Notes under the pieces: generated by a model
Database searches by the model: none
What the model saw: only the letters and a program-made list of their open reading frames with translations
What the model was told of the DNA's origin: nothing
Position numbers and translations under genes: made by a program
Assembly: GCF_020748465.1 (NCBI RefSeq)
Contig: NZ_JAHZMP010000001.1
Span: 1,116,001 to 1,180,000 of the forward strand
DNA length: 64,000 nucleotides
Origin: Terrisporobacter mayombei
GTDB lineage: Bacteria; Bacillota; Clostridia; Peptostreptococcales; Peptostreptococcaceae
Direction: 5' to 3'
In this document: positions 55,598 to 63,509 of the stretch, in pieces
How positions within the stretch are numbered: the stretch's first letter is position 1
How the letters are laid out: every line of letters begins with the position of its first letter

Positions 55598-56917
55598 TTG
55601 AGAATTCCTAATTTGGTTTTATCAACAATAATATTGTTCATATCAAATCTAATAGTAAGAATATTAGGTTTTTTATATAAAATATTTCTATCACGGGTCA
55701 TGGGAGATGTGGGCCTTGGAATATATCATATGGTCTTCAACTTCTTAATGATTTGTATTGCTCTGACCACCACAGGTATTCCCACTGCCCTTTCTTGCTT
55801 GGTTGCAAAGGAAAGTGCTTTAAAGGATAAAAAAGATGCAAATATATTTTTTATATCCACTTTATATGTGGCCTTCTTTATATCCTTGTTGATTTCATTG
55901 TTAGTATCTTTTAATAGTACATATTTGTCTTTTAAACTTTTGCAGGATGAAAATTTAAACTTATTTATTCTTTCCATATGTCCAGCCATAGTTATAATTA
56001 CTATTTCAAACGTGTTAAGAGGATATTTTTATGGAATAAAAAAAGTTATAGTTCCTGCTGTAGGTCAGATTATTGAACAAGTTACAAGAATTTTATTTGT
56101 ATTTTTATTAGCAATGTACATAAGTGATAAGGCTATGATTTGTTACATAACACTTCTTGGTATTTCCATTGGTGAAGCCACTAATGTGATTTATATGAGT
56201 ATATGTCTTTACAAAGAATCATCCTTATACAATAAATTTACTATAAGACTTAGAGATTTTTATTATTCTTCTATGGAGACTTTAAAAATGGCTCTACCTA
56301 TTACATGTAATAAAATGTCTTCTGTTGTTTTGCAGTCAGTAAGTTCTATGATGGTACCTTCCAGATTAGTTTTATCTGGAATATCTTATACACAATCCAT
56401 AGGACTTTATGGGGTCGTTTGTGGTATGGTAATGCCATTTGTATATCTTCCTTTTACAATAGGCTCAGCTCTTGTAGTAAATTTAATTCCAAGCATCTCT
56501 CAAGAGGTTGCTTTAAATAAAATTAGAAATGTAAAAATAAAAATATACTATGCTGTTGCTTTAACTGTGGGTGTAGGTATTCTATCCGCTTTATTTTTTT
56601 ATTTTTTCGGAGAAGAATTATGTTTAATAGTTTTTAACAATAAGACTGCTGGTATTTATTTAAAATCCATGTTTCTAGCTCCTCTTTTTCTTAGCTTAAA
56701 TCAAACTTTATCAGGAATACTTCACTCCATAAGAAAAGAGATTATATCTAGCGTAAATACCATAATTGGTATGGTTATTCAGGTTATTGCTATTTATTTC
56801 TTATTGCCTATACCTAGTTTAAATATGTATGCCTATATTTATGCTATAACTGCAACATCTATCTTTACAACTCTTCTTCACAGTATAGTTTTAATAAAAG
56901 CATTGAAAAAAATGTAA
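55598..56917 (+). CDS. spoVB: Stage V sporulation protein B-like flippase (MATE/MurJ superfamily)
   Basis: Polytopic membrane protein of about 440 aa with 13-14 helices of the MVF/polysaccharide-flippase fold. N-terminal segments (VRILGFLYKIFLSRVMGDVGLGIYHMVF) and LRGYFYGIKKVIVPAVGQIIEQVTRI are typical of SpoVB, which is needed for spore cortex formation in Bacillus and probably flips lipid-linked precursors. An upstream GTG lies in the ribosome-binding site; TTG at 55598, eight bases after GGAGG, is the likely start. Translation may be limited by a hairpin over this site. It is followed by an uncharacterised gene 17 bases away. Confidence 0.88.
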   Translation: MRIPNLVLSTIILFISNLIVRILGFLYKIFLSRVMGDVGLGIYHMVFNFLMICIALTTTGIPTALSCLVAKESALKDKKDANIFFISTLYVAFFISLLISLLVSFNSTYLSFKLLQDENLNLFILSICPAIVIITISNVLRGYFYGIKKVIVPAVGQIIEQVTRILFVFLLAMYISDKAMICYITLLGISIGEATNVIYMSICLYKESSLYNKFTIRLRDFYYSSMETLKMALPITCNKMSSVVLQSVSSMMVPSRLVLSGISYTQSIGLYGVVCGMVMPFVYLPFTIGSALVVNLIPSISQEVALNKIRNVKIKIYYAVALTVGVGILSALFFYFFGEELCLIVFNNKTAGIYLKSMFLAPLFLSLNQTLSGILHSIRKEIISSVNTIIGMVIQVIAIYFLLPIPSLNMYAYIYAITATSIFTTLLHSIVLIKALKKM

Positions 56918-56934
56918 AGAAAGTAGGTGAGACT

Positions 56935-57582
56935 TTGATTAATAATATAAAGCCATTTTATGTTTACGAAGAAAATAATTCCTTATTTATAAAAAATATT
57001 AATGAAAAAATAGATAAAATTTCAAATAACATTATTTTATATTGTGCAAATTTTGATGCTAATAATCTTATTCATATTTGCTCCATTGATACAAAAGGTA
57101 GGCTAATTCACTTTATGTACAAAGATGGTAAGACAAGACGAAGATACCTTTGTAAAGTCTGTAATAATACAAATAACTTAAAAAATATGAGACTTTTTAT
57201 TATTCAAAATAATTTAAATGTGTTTTTAGTGGAAGAATCTACTATAAAAGGCGGTTGCTATAGACTATATCATTATAATTTTAGTCCGAGCAATTATAAT
57301 CTTCATAAATACAAGATTAATAATATTGTTAAAAATGATGAATATATTTATAGATTAGATATTGATGATATGAGCAATATGATTTTTACCTATGATACTG
57401 TACAAAATAATAATAGATCTGAAGTTAATACTAAAACTTTAGTTTTTAATTATACTAATAAAAAATGGATGCCAACTCATAACTTACCTAGAGACTCTAC
57501 ATCTTTTTCTAACTTTAAATCTACCTCAACTATTAAAGATGATATATTTGAGTATTGCTATAGTATCCTTTACAAAAGTTAA
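56935..57582 (+). CDS. Hypothetical Asn/Tyr-rich protein, likely sporulation-linked
   Basis: Unrecognised 215-aa protein, no signal peptide. It is rich in Asn, Tyr, Lys and Asp, with repeated beta-strand pattern (NNLIHICSIDTKGRLIHFMYKDG, NNLNVFLVEESTIKGGCYRLYHYNF, YRLDIDDMSNMIFTYDT), as in beta-propeller or related sheets. Composition and strand pattern are like those of the 59222 gene beyond the CdeC-like gene, suggesting paralogues. Starts with TTG after GTAGGTGAG, 17 bases after spoVB, probably cotranscribed. Ends at a terminator facing the CdeC-like gene. Confidence 0.7.
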   Translation: MINNIKPFYVYEENNSLFIKNINEKIDKISNNIILYCANFDANNLIHICSIDTKGRLIHFMYKDGKTRRRYLCKVCNNTNNLKNMRLFIIQNNLNVFLVEESTIKGGCYRLYHYNFSPSNYNLHKYKINNIVKNDEYIYRLDIDDMSNMIFTYDTVQNNNRSEVNTKTLVFNYTNKKWMPTHNLPRDSTSFSNFKSTSTIKDDIFEYCYSILYKS

Positions 57583-57639
57583 TATATTAAAAAATTATAT
57601 TTATTTAAAAATCAAATGAATTGTAATTTCCTTACAATT

Positions 57640-57674
57640 AAAAGAGGGCTATCATTATATGATAGCCCTCTTTG
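57640..57674. terminator. Bidirectional terminator between the 56935 gene and the CdeC-like gene
   Basis: AAAGAGGGCTATCA and TGATAGCCCTCTTT arms with a five-base loop between convergent genes; the T-run is short on both sides. Confidence 0.8.
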
Positions 57675-57741
57675 TTAGTAGAATAAAGATATTCGGTTAA
57701 TCCTTTGTCTAATCATTTGTTATATATTTTAATTCTCTAAA

Positions 57742-59046
57742 TTATTCACCACAATCTGGGAATTTACAAACATTTGCAAAAGTATCTACCACTCTTGGTC
57801 TAAAGTTTCTTTCAGCTAGAACTACTATTTGATCTCCTAATAAAGCACTTACTGTTTCTTCAACACATAGTATTAGATCTATTCCACTTGGTATTGTGAA
57901 CTCGAAACAATCGAAGTCGAAATCACAATCACGGTCACGGTCACGGTCACGGTCACGGTCACGGTCACGGTCACGGTCACGGTCATGATCTCTATCACAG
58001 TCACAATCACAGTCAAAATCACAGTCATGATGTCTGTCATGGTCTCTATCACAGTCAAAGTCAAAGCAATCTTCTGCAGAAATAAATGCGTTAGATATAC
58101 AGTCAACTGTTAACTTAGTTAAATAATCTTGTCTTAATGTTATTGATCTACCACTAGATGGAACACATAAATTAGAAGCTAGTGTGTTAAATCTAAATTC
58201 AACACAATCTACTCTACACAATTGTCCATTACCTCTTTTTACTGCTGGGAATGCAAGAGCAACTATTTTAGTACATCCACAATGTCCTCTTATTTCTAGA
58301 ACTAAGTCCTCTACTCTTACAGCTAATCCTCTTTCTCTAAATAATACATTCTGTCCTTTATTTTGTGCACAACAAGTAGCATTTCTTCTTGGGCATACTA
58401 TAGATTCAAATACTGTATCACAAGGTGAATTGTTTTCAACTGGAGTTACTATAAAATCATCTACAGTTATATCTCCAGGACATATCTCAAGCTCTTCAAA
58501 ATTCACACAAACCTCGTCAACTATAACTTTTGCTAATCCTCTAGATGGTACATTACCTCTTACTTCTATAACTTCAAAATCAAAGAATAAAGTTTGTCCA
58601 TTTGGTCCCTTAGCATCTGTAAATGCTCTAAATTGTATTGAGTCAAATATTCTATTTGTTTCTATAGCTACTGGAGACGCGTTTTTTGTTGAAAAAGTTG
58701 GTCTTATTCCATTACAGCATTCTTCTCTACATGGATTTTCTGTACATTCTTGAGATATAACCTCACATTCTTTACATTCTTCATGTTTTTTACATTCTTC
58801 ATGTTTTTTACATTCAAAATGACATTCACAGTCATGTTTTTCATGTTTTTCATTGCATTTATTCTTATGTGATTCCATATCATTGTTACACTTACATCCT
58901 CTGTCAAATTCATCTACTTCTACTGTTGATACTGATTCTATTTCTTCCCTTTCAGGACAATTACTCATTGTAGACATTTGTTTATTATGCATTGTAGACA
59001 TTTGTTTATTATTCATCTTTCTTTTATTCTTTTTTAAATCTTGCAT
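57742..59046 (-). CDS. Cysteine-rich spore coat/exosporium protein, CdeC-like
   Basis: Protein of 434 aa with dozens of cysteines. It opens MQDLKKNKRKMNN, close to the KKNKRR-motif N-terminus recalled for C. difficile CdeC, a cysteine-rich exosporium morphogenetic protein. Next come a short repeat (NKQMSTM twice), a His/Glu/Cys segment (KKHEEC repeats, CREECC), and two beta-rich blocks of similar pattern (FFDFEVIEVRGNVPSRGLAKV; LVLEIRGHCGCTKIVALAFP). Between residues about 345 and 380 is an Asp-rich run with nine Asp-Arg pairs. A SigK-type promoter upstream fits mother-cell expression. The ortholog call is inference from N-terminus and composition. Confidence 0.75.
   Translation of the reverse strand: MQDLKKNKRKMNNKQMSTMHNKQMSTMSNCPEREEIESVSTVEVDEFDRGCKCNNDMESHKNKCNEKHEKHDCECHFECKKHEECKKHEECKECEVISQECTENPCREECCNGIRPTFSTKNASPVAIETNRIFDSIQFRAFTDAKGPNGQTLFFDFEVIEVRGNVPSRGLAKVIVDEVCVNFEELEICPGDITVDDFIVTPVENNSPCDTVFESIVCPRRNATCCAQNKGQNVLFRERGLAVRVEDLVLEIRGHCGCTKIVALAFPAVKRGNGQLCRVDCVEFRFNTLASNLCVPSSGRSITLRQDYLTKLTVDCISNAFISAEDCFDFDCDRDHDRHHDCDFDCDCDCDRDHDRDRDRDRDRDRDRDRDRDCDFDFDCFEFTIPSGIDLILCVEETVSALLGDQIVVLAERNFRPRVVDTFANVCKFPDCGE
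57931..57984 (-). repeat. Tandem 6-bp repeat, nine copies, coding for (Asp-Arg)9
   Basis: Nine exact, uninterrupted copies of ACGGTC on the plus strand (GACCGT on the coding strand). Flanking diverged copies (ATGATC, ACAATC) extend the Asp-rich tract. Exactness suggests recent slippage and likely strain-to-strain length variation. Confidence 0.95.
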
Positions 59047-59106
59047 TTTTTATTATCCTCCCTTATTGATATTGATAAAAATGTCCTGGCTTTGTAAGCC
59101 TAATAA

Positions 59107-59133
59107 ATAATATGCTTTTTGATGAATAAGTGT
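59107..59133 (-). promoter_or_regulatory. Candidate SigK-type promoter of the CdeC-like gene
   Basis: On the minus strand CATATTAT matches the CATAnnnT -10 pattern, and an AC dinucleotide lies 17 bases upstream, as in mother-cell SigK promoters. It is about 60 bases before the ATG. The motif is short, so chance matches are possible. Confidence 0.5.
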
Positions 59134-59221
59134 TACATAACTATACATGTACATAAAAAAAGTAGAATATAATTTTTTTTTGTAAATATATTATAATATG
59201 GATGTTTTTAGGAGGTTAAAA

Positions 59222-60238
59222 ATGAGCTTTATAAATGAATGCTATGCTATAATTAGAAGAAGCACTAAGGATATGTTTTATATATCCCTTAATAATGATG
59301 GACTTTATTATAACTATTATGATACCCATAACAATTTAGTTCATAGAAATAAATTAATAAGCGATATTGATATAAATTTCACCAGATATTCCTTTTCAAT
59401 TGATAATGATGATAATATTTACTGTATTTACTGTGATAAATCTCTACAAATATTAGAATGTAAAAATAACTCTAAAATCTTTACCCAAAAAGAATCTATA
59501 ACTTATAATTTCAAGAAATTTGGATTAGCCTTTCCTTATGTAAAATATATACATAATAACGCTCATATTTTTTACTATGTATTTAATAATAGTTCTAATA
59601 ATACTTGCGCTCTTTTCCATCACTATAAAAACAATGATTATTGGATAGAAAATAAAGTTGATTTTATTAACCATTTAGTATTAGATAGCTTTACTGTGCT
59701 CTGGAATGAATCCGTACCAACTATATTTTATCTCAAATTAGTAAATGGTTGTGAAGAGATCTTTGCATCAAGATTTAACTTAGGTACTTTTTGTTGGAGT
59801 GATCCTATACAAATTACAAACTCTTGTAAAAATAAAATCTATTTAGACATTATTAGAGACAGTATGAATTTTTATCATTTATGTTTTTGTGAATATATAA
59901 AAAATGGCTATGTTGTAAAACACATAAGTGGTTACCTTAATGAAAATAAATTTAATATTGAGTCCTCTTCGTATTTAAGTGAACCTTCCACTTGTATGTA
60001 TCCTTCCTTAGTTAAAACAGATAGCGCTCTTTTTGTATCTTGGGTAAACTTTAACAAATTATTTACTTCTAGCTCCAATAGCTTAGGTAAAACTTGGTCT
60101 CAACCTATTATAGATGAATTTTCTACAGAAGATGATTTTATTAGATCTGCATTTTATTCTAATTATGAAAAAGATTTGAAATATAATGTGAGTCATGTTT
60201 TTTCAACTCTCAATGATGTGGGTATTTTGGGAATTTAG
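59222..60238 (+). CDS. Hypothetical beta-propeller-like protein next to the CdeC-like gene
   Basis: Unrecognised 338-aa protein, rich in Asn, Tyr, Ser and Cys, without a signal peptide. Repeating strand units with Asn-Asp turns (FSIDNDDNIYCIYCDKSLQILE, VLWNESVPTIFYLKLVNG, EEIFASRFNLGTFCWSDPIQI, ALFVSWVNFNKLFTSSSNSLGKTWSQP) suggest a propeller; the SNSLGKTWS segment resembles an Asp-box (SxDxGxTW) turn of sialidase-type propellers. The ATG at 59222 follows AGGAGG. It is divergent from the CdeC-like gene and shares style with the 56935 protein. A spore-surface role is likely from context only. Confidence 0.72.
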   Translation: MSFINECYAIIRRSTKDMFYISLNNDGLYYNYYDTHNNLVHRNKLISDIDINFTRYSFSIDNDDNIYCIYCDKSLQILECKNNSKIFTQKESITYNFKKFGLAFPYVKYIHNNAHIFYYVFNNSSNNTCALFHHYKNNDYWIENKVDFINHLVLDSFTVLWNESVPTIFYLKLVNGCEEIFASRFNLGTFCWSDPIQITNSCKNKIYLDIIRDSMNFYHLCFCEYIKNGYVVKHISGYLNENKFNIESSSYLSEPSTCMYPSLVKTDSALFVSWVNFNKLFTSSSNSLGKTWSQPIIDEFSTEDDFIRSAFYSNYEKDLKYNVSHVFSTLNDVGILGI

Positions 60239-60270
60239 CATTTAAAAATTAAAAATTTACAAAATAAAAA

Positions 60271-60289
60271 TGTTGCTAAAATAGCAACA
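60271..60289. terminator. Bidirectional terminator between the 59222 gene and the structured RNA
   Basis: TGTTGCTA and TAGCAACA arms, TTTTTTT on the plus side and an A-rich run (TTTTTATTTT on the minus strand) on the other. It can end both the plus-strand gene and the minus-strand RNA. Confidence 0.88.
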
Positions 60290-60296
60290 TTTTTTT

Positions 60297-60485
60297 ATTC
60301 CCAAGGCACCGTTGGTCCCATAAATTCAGACCCGAGAATCTCCCAGGTGGGTGACCTGCTCACAAGTTTAAATTCCTTTATATAAATATAATGGCATCTT
60401 ACTATTGCAAGACCCGATCTCCCGTATAGTGCATGTCGGTTGAATTTAAAGGATACCTATCGTATGTCCCAGGAGTTTTTTCTTT
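60297..60485 (-). ncRNA. Structured non-coding RNA, 6S-like candidate
   Basis: A gene-free stretch of about 190 bases, visibly GC-richer than its surroundings. On the minus strand it has a promoter upstream and an intrinsic terminator downstream. The ends pair: UCCUGGG with CUUGGGA, then UCCUUUAAAUUCA with UGAAUUUAUGGGA (12 of 13 positions), then ACC-GA with UCGGGU. A large internal bubble follows and then a further stem (GGGU/ACCC, CUUGC/GCAGG) with an AU-rich end loop. Rod with a central bubble and this length are 6S RNA features. The motif GGGAGAU..CGGGUCU occurs twice. raiA RNA or another clostridial RNA is an alternative. Confidence 0.6.
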
Positions 60486-60498
60486 TTTATTTATATTT

Positions 60499-60527
60499 AT
60501 TATAATACAAAAGTTGAAATAATTAAA
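60499..60527 (-). promoter_or_regulatory. Promoter of the structured RNA
   Basis: TATAAT on the minus strand with TTTAAT 17 bases upstream; transcription would begin about 10-15 bases before the base-paired RNA. The -35 box is weak. Confidence 0.55.
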
Positions 60528-60629
60528 GTAGTTTATTCTGTAAAAGTTTTTAATTTTAAGATATTTTTACAATATCTTCTAATTTGACTTATGTAAGTAT
60601 CCAAATGTTATCTAAAACACTGTATTTCA

Positions 60630-61556
60630 TCACATTTGTTTTTTCCTTCTGTTCCTACTTTTTTTAGATTTACTTTTGCTATATTTTTTATTATTTGTCA
60701 TAGCTTTGTTTGATTCTAAATATTCATCATAATCATCTGCTGAATTTTCCTCTTCTACATCTTCTACGTCATCTTCTTCTACTTCTACATACTCATATTC
60801 TTTTTCTTCTTCCTCTTCATCATCATCTAAACTTCTCAATAAACTTCCTAATAATTTCAAGTTGCTAATACTTCCTAAATTGTTAATATCTGCAAGAGAG
60901 CTTAAACTAAATCCTCCACCTTCTTCTCCATCTGGTAAAAATAGCTCTGCAAATAAATCTATCATTTTTTTCATTTCAAGAGCTTTTTCCACAGATTGTT
61001 TTTTCTTTTCAGGAAAAACTTCTATTATTTCTTTAATCATCATATTTTTCTTATCTTCTTCATCCATACTTCTGAAAAATTCACTTTCATCTCCTTCGCT
61101 CAATATATTAATGTCATTTAATTTTTTTATTCCTTTTACTAAATCAAGAACACTTTCCAACTTTATCAGTATATTTCTTTCCTCTTTATTCATATACTTC
61201 TTTGTTCTTGTTATTATTTCCATTCCTCTATCTAAATCTTCTTCGCTTAGATCCATTAAATTGATACCTTTGTTAACGTCCGTAATATCAAATTTTAAAA
61301 TATTTTTAATAGGATCATTCTTTCTCTCTCTAGTAGGATCTTTACTTCGTGTTTTCTTTTTAATTTTTTTAACTTTTCTAACTGTTGGACCACTTCTTTT
61401 ATTTTGATTACTTTTAACATTTGGCTCAATAACATCCACTTTTGTCGACTCCTCTGCAGGCTTATTTGATTTATTTTTATTATCAAATAATGATACATTA
61501 CCATTACTTAATACCATCATTGCAAGTATTAACAGTAAATTGTTCACACAAGTCAC
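60630..61556 (-). CDS. Hypothetical highly charged protein with N-terminal hydrophobic segment
   Basis: Unrecognised 308-aa protein. A hydrophobic stretch at residues 5-18 could be a signal or anchor. It is followed by a strongly basic region (about 45-80, RKVKKIKKKTRSKDPTRERK), a helical middle, a glycine turn (LPDGEEGGGFSLSSLADINNLG), an acidic tract (about 243-275, DDDEEEEEKEYEYVEVEEDD) and a basic tail (KSKSKKSRNRRKKQ). Charge-block proteins of this kind occur in spore coats, but this is only a guess. There is no terminator between it and the structured RNA downstream, so read-through is possible. Confidence 0.75.
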   Translation of the reverse strand: MTCVNNLLLILAMMVLSNGNVSLFDNKNKSNKPAEESTKVDVIEPNVKSNQNKRSGPTVRKVKKIKKKTRSKDPTRERKNDPIKNILKFDITDVNKGINLMDLSEEDLDRGMEIITRTKKYMNKEERNILIKLESVLDLVKGIKKLNDINILSEGDESEFFRSMDEEDKKNMMIKEIIEVFPEKKKQSVEKALEMKKMIDLFAELFLPDGEEGGGFSLSSLADINNLGSISNLKLLGSLLRSLDDDEEEEEKEYEYVEVEEDDVEDVEEENSADDYDEYLESNKAMTNNKKYSKSKSKKSRNRRKKQM

Positions 61557-61754
61557 CCCTTAATATTACTACCCCTTCTTAATAAAATATGAATCCAAAT
61601 CATATGTGTTACATTTTTAATATACTAGCACATATATATTTTTTTATAAGGATTTATTTATCTTAATTAATCCAACTACCTTATTTACAAATTACTTCTA
61701 TATATTAATACTATGAGAAAAATTCCATATATATTATAGAAAGTAATTTTTTCT
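61557..61754. other. AT-rich divergent intergenic region
   Basis: Spacer between the charged-protein gene and the phospholipase-like gene. It holds no supportable open frame and no clear structure beyond AT-rich palindromes. Confidence 0.5.
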
Positions 61755-61783
61755 TTGAAAGTTGATATACTAAACCTTATACA
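61755..61783 (+). promoter_or_regulatory. Candidate promoter of the zinc-dependent phospholipase-like gene
   Basis: TTGAAA, 17-base spacer, TATACA, ending 26 bases before the ATG. An overlapping CATAATAT also fits the CATAnnnT -10 pattern of sporulation sigma factors SigE or SigK. Confidence 0.5.
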
Positions 61784-61809
61784 TAATATTTTATTTGGAG
61801 GTAGTAGCT

Positions 61810-62601
61810 ATGCCTGGAACTTATGCGCATTATACTTTTGGAAAAAAAGTTTTAGAGCAAGTAGATGATGAAATTTCGAAGATTATTTTTAAAAATATAG
61901 AACTATTTTTTATAGGGCTTCATGGTCCAGATATTTTCTTTTACTACAAACCAATACTCTATCACAATCCCACAAATAAATTAGGGCATGATGTTCACTA
62001 CGAAAAAGCAAATGTATTTTTTGAAAAATCAAGAAGTATAATAGAAAAATCTAAGGAGCGAGAAAAATCCTTAGCTTACACATTTGGATTTTTGTGCCAT
62101 TTCATGTTAGACAGTGAGTGTCACCCTTATATAAATAAAATAATTAAAGAAGAGAAATTATCCCATACTGAAGTCGAATCTGAATTCGATAAATTATTAA
62201 TATACAAGGAAGGTAAAAATCCTTTTGACATAGACTTAACTACTCATATTCATGCAGATAGTACTTTTGCAGAGATTATATCACCATTTTTTAATACTTC
62301 TACTTCTAAAATAACAAGAGCCATTAACTCCATGAAATTTTATAATTCTATTTTTAATACTCCAAATAAGTTAAGTAGATTTATTATTTTTTCTGGACTT
62401 AAAATTGTAGCCCTTTATAATAAATTACATGGCATATTTTTTAACTTAAATGAAAATCCTAAATGCAAAAATATATGTGTAAACATTGAATTTTTATATG
62501 ATAACTCTATTAACAAAGCTGCTAGTATGCTAGAAGATTTTTATTTATCTATTAAAAATAATTCTCCTTTCCCAGAAAGGTTAAATAGAGATTTCGAATA
62601 G
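61810..62601 (+). CDS. Zinc-dependent phospholipase C family protein
   Basis: All-helical protein of 263 aa of the zinc-dependent phospholipase C-like family found in Clostridia. Conserved His/Asp blocks include YAHYTFGKKVL, GLHGPDIFFYYKP, LGHDVHYEKANVFFE and GFLCHFMLDSECHPYI, arranged like the zinc ligands of alpha-toxin-type enzymes. There is no signal peptide, and the secreted-toxin C2-like domain is absent, so this is not an alpha-toxin. Activity and substrate are unproven. The ATG at 61810 follows GGAGGTAGTAG; an upstream TTG lies in the ribosome-binding site. Confidence 0.85.
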   Translation: MPGTYAHYTFGKKVLEQVDDEISKIIFKNIELFFIGLHGPDIFFYYKPILYHNPTNKLGHDVHYEKANVFFEKSRSIIEKSKEREKSLAYTFGFLCHFMLDSECHPYINKIIKEEKLSHTEVESEFDKLLIYKEGKNPFDIDLTTHIHADSTFAEIISPFFNTSTSKITRAINSMKFYNSIFNTPNKLSRFIIFSGLKIVALYNKLHGIFFNLNENPKCKNICVNIEFLYDNSINKAASMLEDFYLSIKNNSPFPERLNRDFE

Positions 62602-62638
62602 ATATAAATAAGCTTTTGTAATTTATATATAAATTTTC

Positions 62639-62698
62639 TTGATTTTTTATTTTTTTTCTATATAATTAAGTTAACCATTTATTTTAATAGGTTAACCT
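62639..62698 (+). promoter_or_regulatory. bioY promoter with BirA operator
   Basis: TTGATT, 16-base spacer, TATAAT (62639-62666). Directly after it comes AGTTAACC, 13 bases, then GGTTAACCT (62669-62698), the inverted repeat that biotin-bound BirA recognises. The operator would cover the transcription start, so biotin should repress bioY. Confidence 0.85.
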
Positions 62699-62725
62699 AA
62701 ACAATAATTATTCAGGAGGATTATT

Positions 62726-63265
62726 ATGAAACTTTCAACTAAAGAACTTATAGTCTGTGCTCTTTTTGCTTCTATAATATCAATTTTAGCTCAAATTTCA
62801 ATACCATTACCTTTTACAACAGTTCCGATTACTATGCAAATTTTCGCTGTCGCTGTAACAGGATTAATTCTAGGACCTAAATCAGGTGCTATTTCTGTTT
62901 TAATTTATTTATTACTAGGCGGAATAGGCCTACCTGTATTTGCTCAATTTTCAGGAGGATTCGGGGCTTTATTTGGACCAACAGGAGGATATTTATTAGG
63001 TCTCCCTTTAATGGTTTATATAGTAGGTTTTGGCAAAGATAAATCTTCATCACCCATAATAATCTTCTTATCTTTAATAATAGGATTAATTAGTGTGTAT
63101 ATAACAGGAACTTTAATGTTTGCTGCAATTACTGGAAATACAATTTACCAAAGTATACTATATTGCGTAGCTCCTTTCGCTTTTGTAGATTTAATAAAAT
63201 TAGTATTGGCTTACATTGTAGGATTATCTGTTTCAAAAAGAGTATCATTTAATCCTACATTTTAA
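62726..63265 (+). CDS. bioY: Biotin transporter substrate-specific component BioY
   Basis: Integral membrane S-component of an energy-coupling-factor biotin transporter, 179 aa with six helices. Characteristic stretches are IPLPFTTVPITMQIFAVAVTGLILGPKSGAIS and GGIGLPVFAQFSGGFGALFGPTGGYLLG, with the terminal FVDLIKLVLAYIVG. The ATG at 62726 follows CAGGAGGA. No EcfA or EcfT genes are adjacent, so it probably uses shared ECF modules. A BirA operator precedes it. Confidence 0.95.
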   Translation: MKLSTKELIVCALFASIISILAQISIPLPFTTVPITMQIFAVAVTGLILGPKSGAISVLIYLLLGGIGLPVFAQFSGGFGALFGPTGGYLLGLPLMVYIVGFGKDKSSSPIIIFLSLIIGLISVYITGTLMFAAITGNTIYQSILYCVAPFAFVDLIKLVLAYIVGLSVSKRVSFNPTF

Positions 63266-63298
63266 TAAGAATTAATTTAATTAAAATTTATATATTTA

Positions 63299-63330
63299 AA
63301 AAAGACTGTATCCACTTACAGTCTTTTTTT
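63299..63330 (+). terminator. Terminator of bioY
   Basis: AAAGACTGTA and TACAGTCTTT arms with a six-base loop and a T-run on the plus strand, about 35 bases after bioY. Confidence 0.88.
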
Positions 63331-63509
63331 ATTATTTATTAATATACTTATATTAAAGATTTATTTTAGAAAGATTTTAGAAGAGTAACACTATTAAAAC
63401 TCTTATGCATATATTAAATAATAGGTTAATTAACACTACGTTAAATATACAATATTTGAACATATAATTTACAAATCTAAGTAAAAAGTAATATGGAAAG
63501 GAGTTTGCT

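Noticed and set aside
57931..57984. CRISPR array
   Set aside because: A contiguous 6-bp coding repeat without spacers, inside a gene.
57879..58106. Frame with a long Thr-Val repeat on the minus strand
   Set aside because: It is the shifted reading of the 6-bp array inside the CdeC-like gene; it has no ribosome-binding site and no independent support.
60297..60485. Plus-strand reading of the structured RNA
   Set aside because: The plus strand has no promoter before it and no hairpin at the T-run after it; promoter and terminator both fit the minus strand.
60297..60485. tmRNA, RNase P RNA or SRP RNA
   Set aside because: No tRNA-like ends or tag frame, no RNase P core motif, and no GGAAGG-AGCAGCC-type SRP loop.
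61810..62601. Alpha-toxin-type secreted phospholipase
   Set aside because: No signal peptide and no C-terminal membrane-binding domain; only the His-rich helical family pattern is present.
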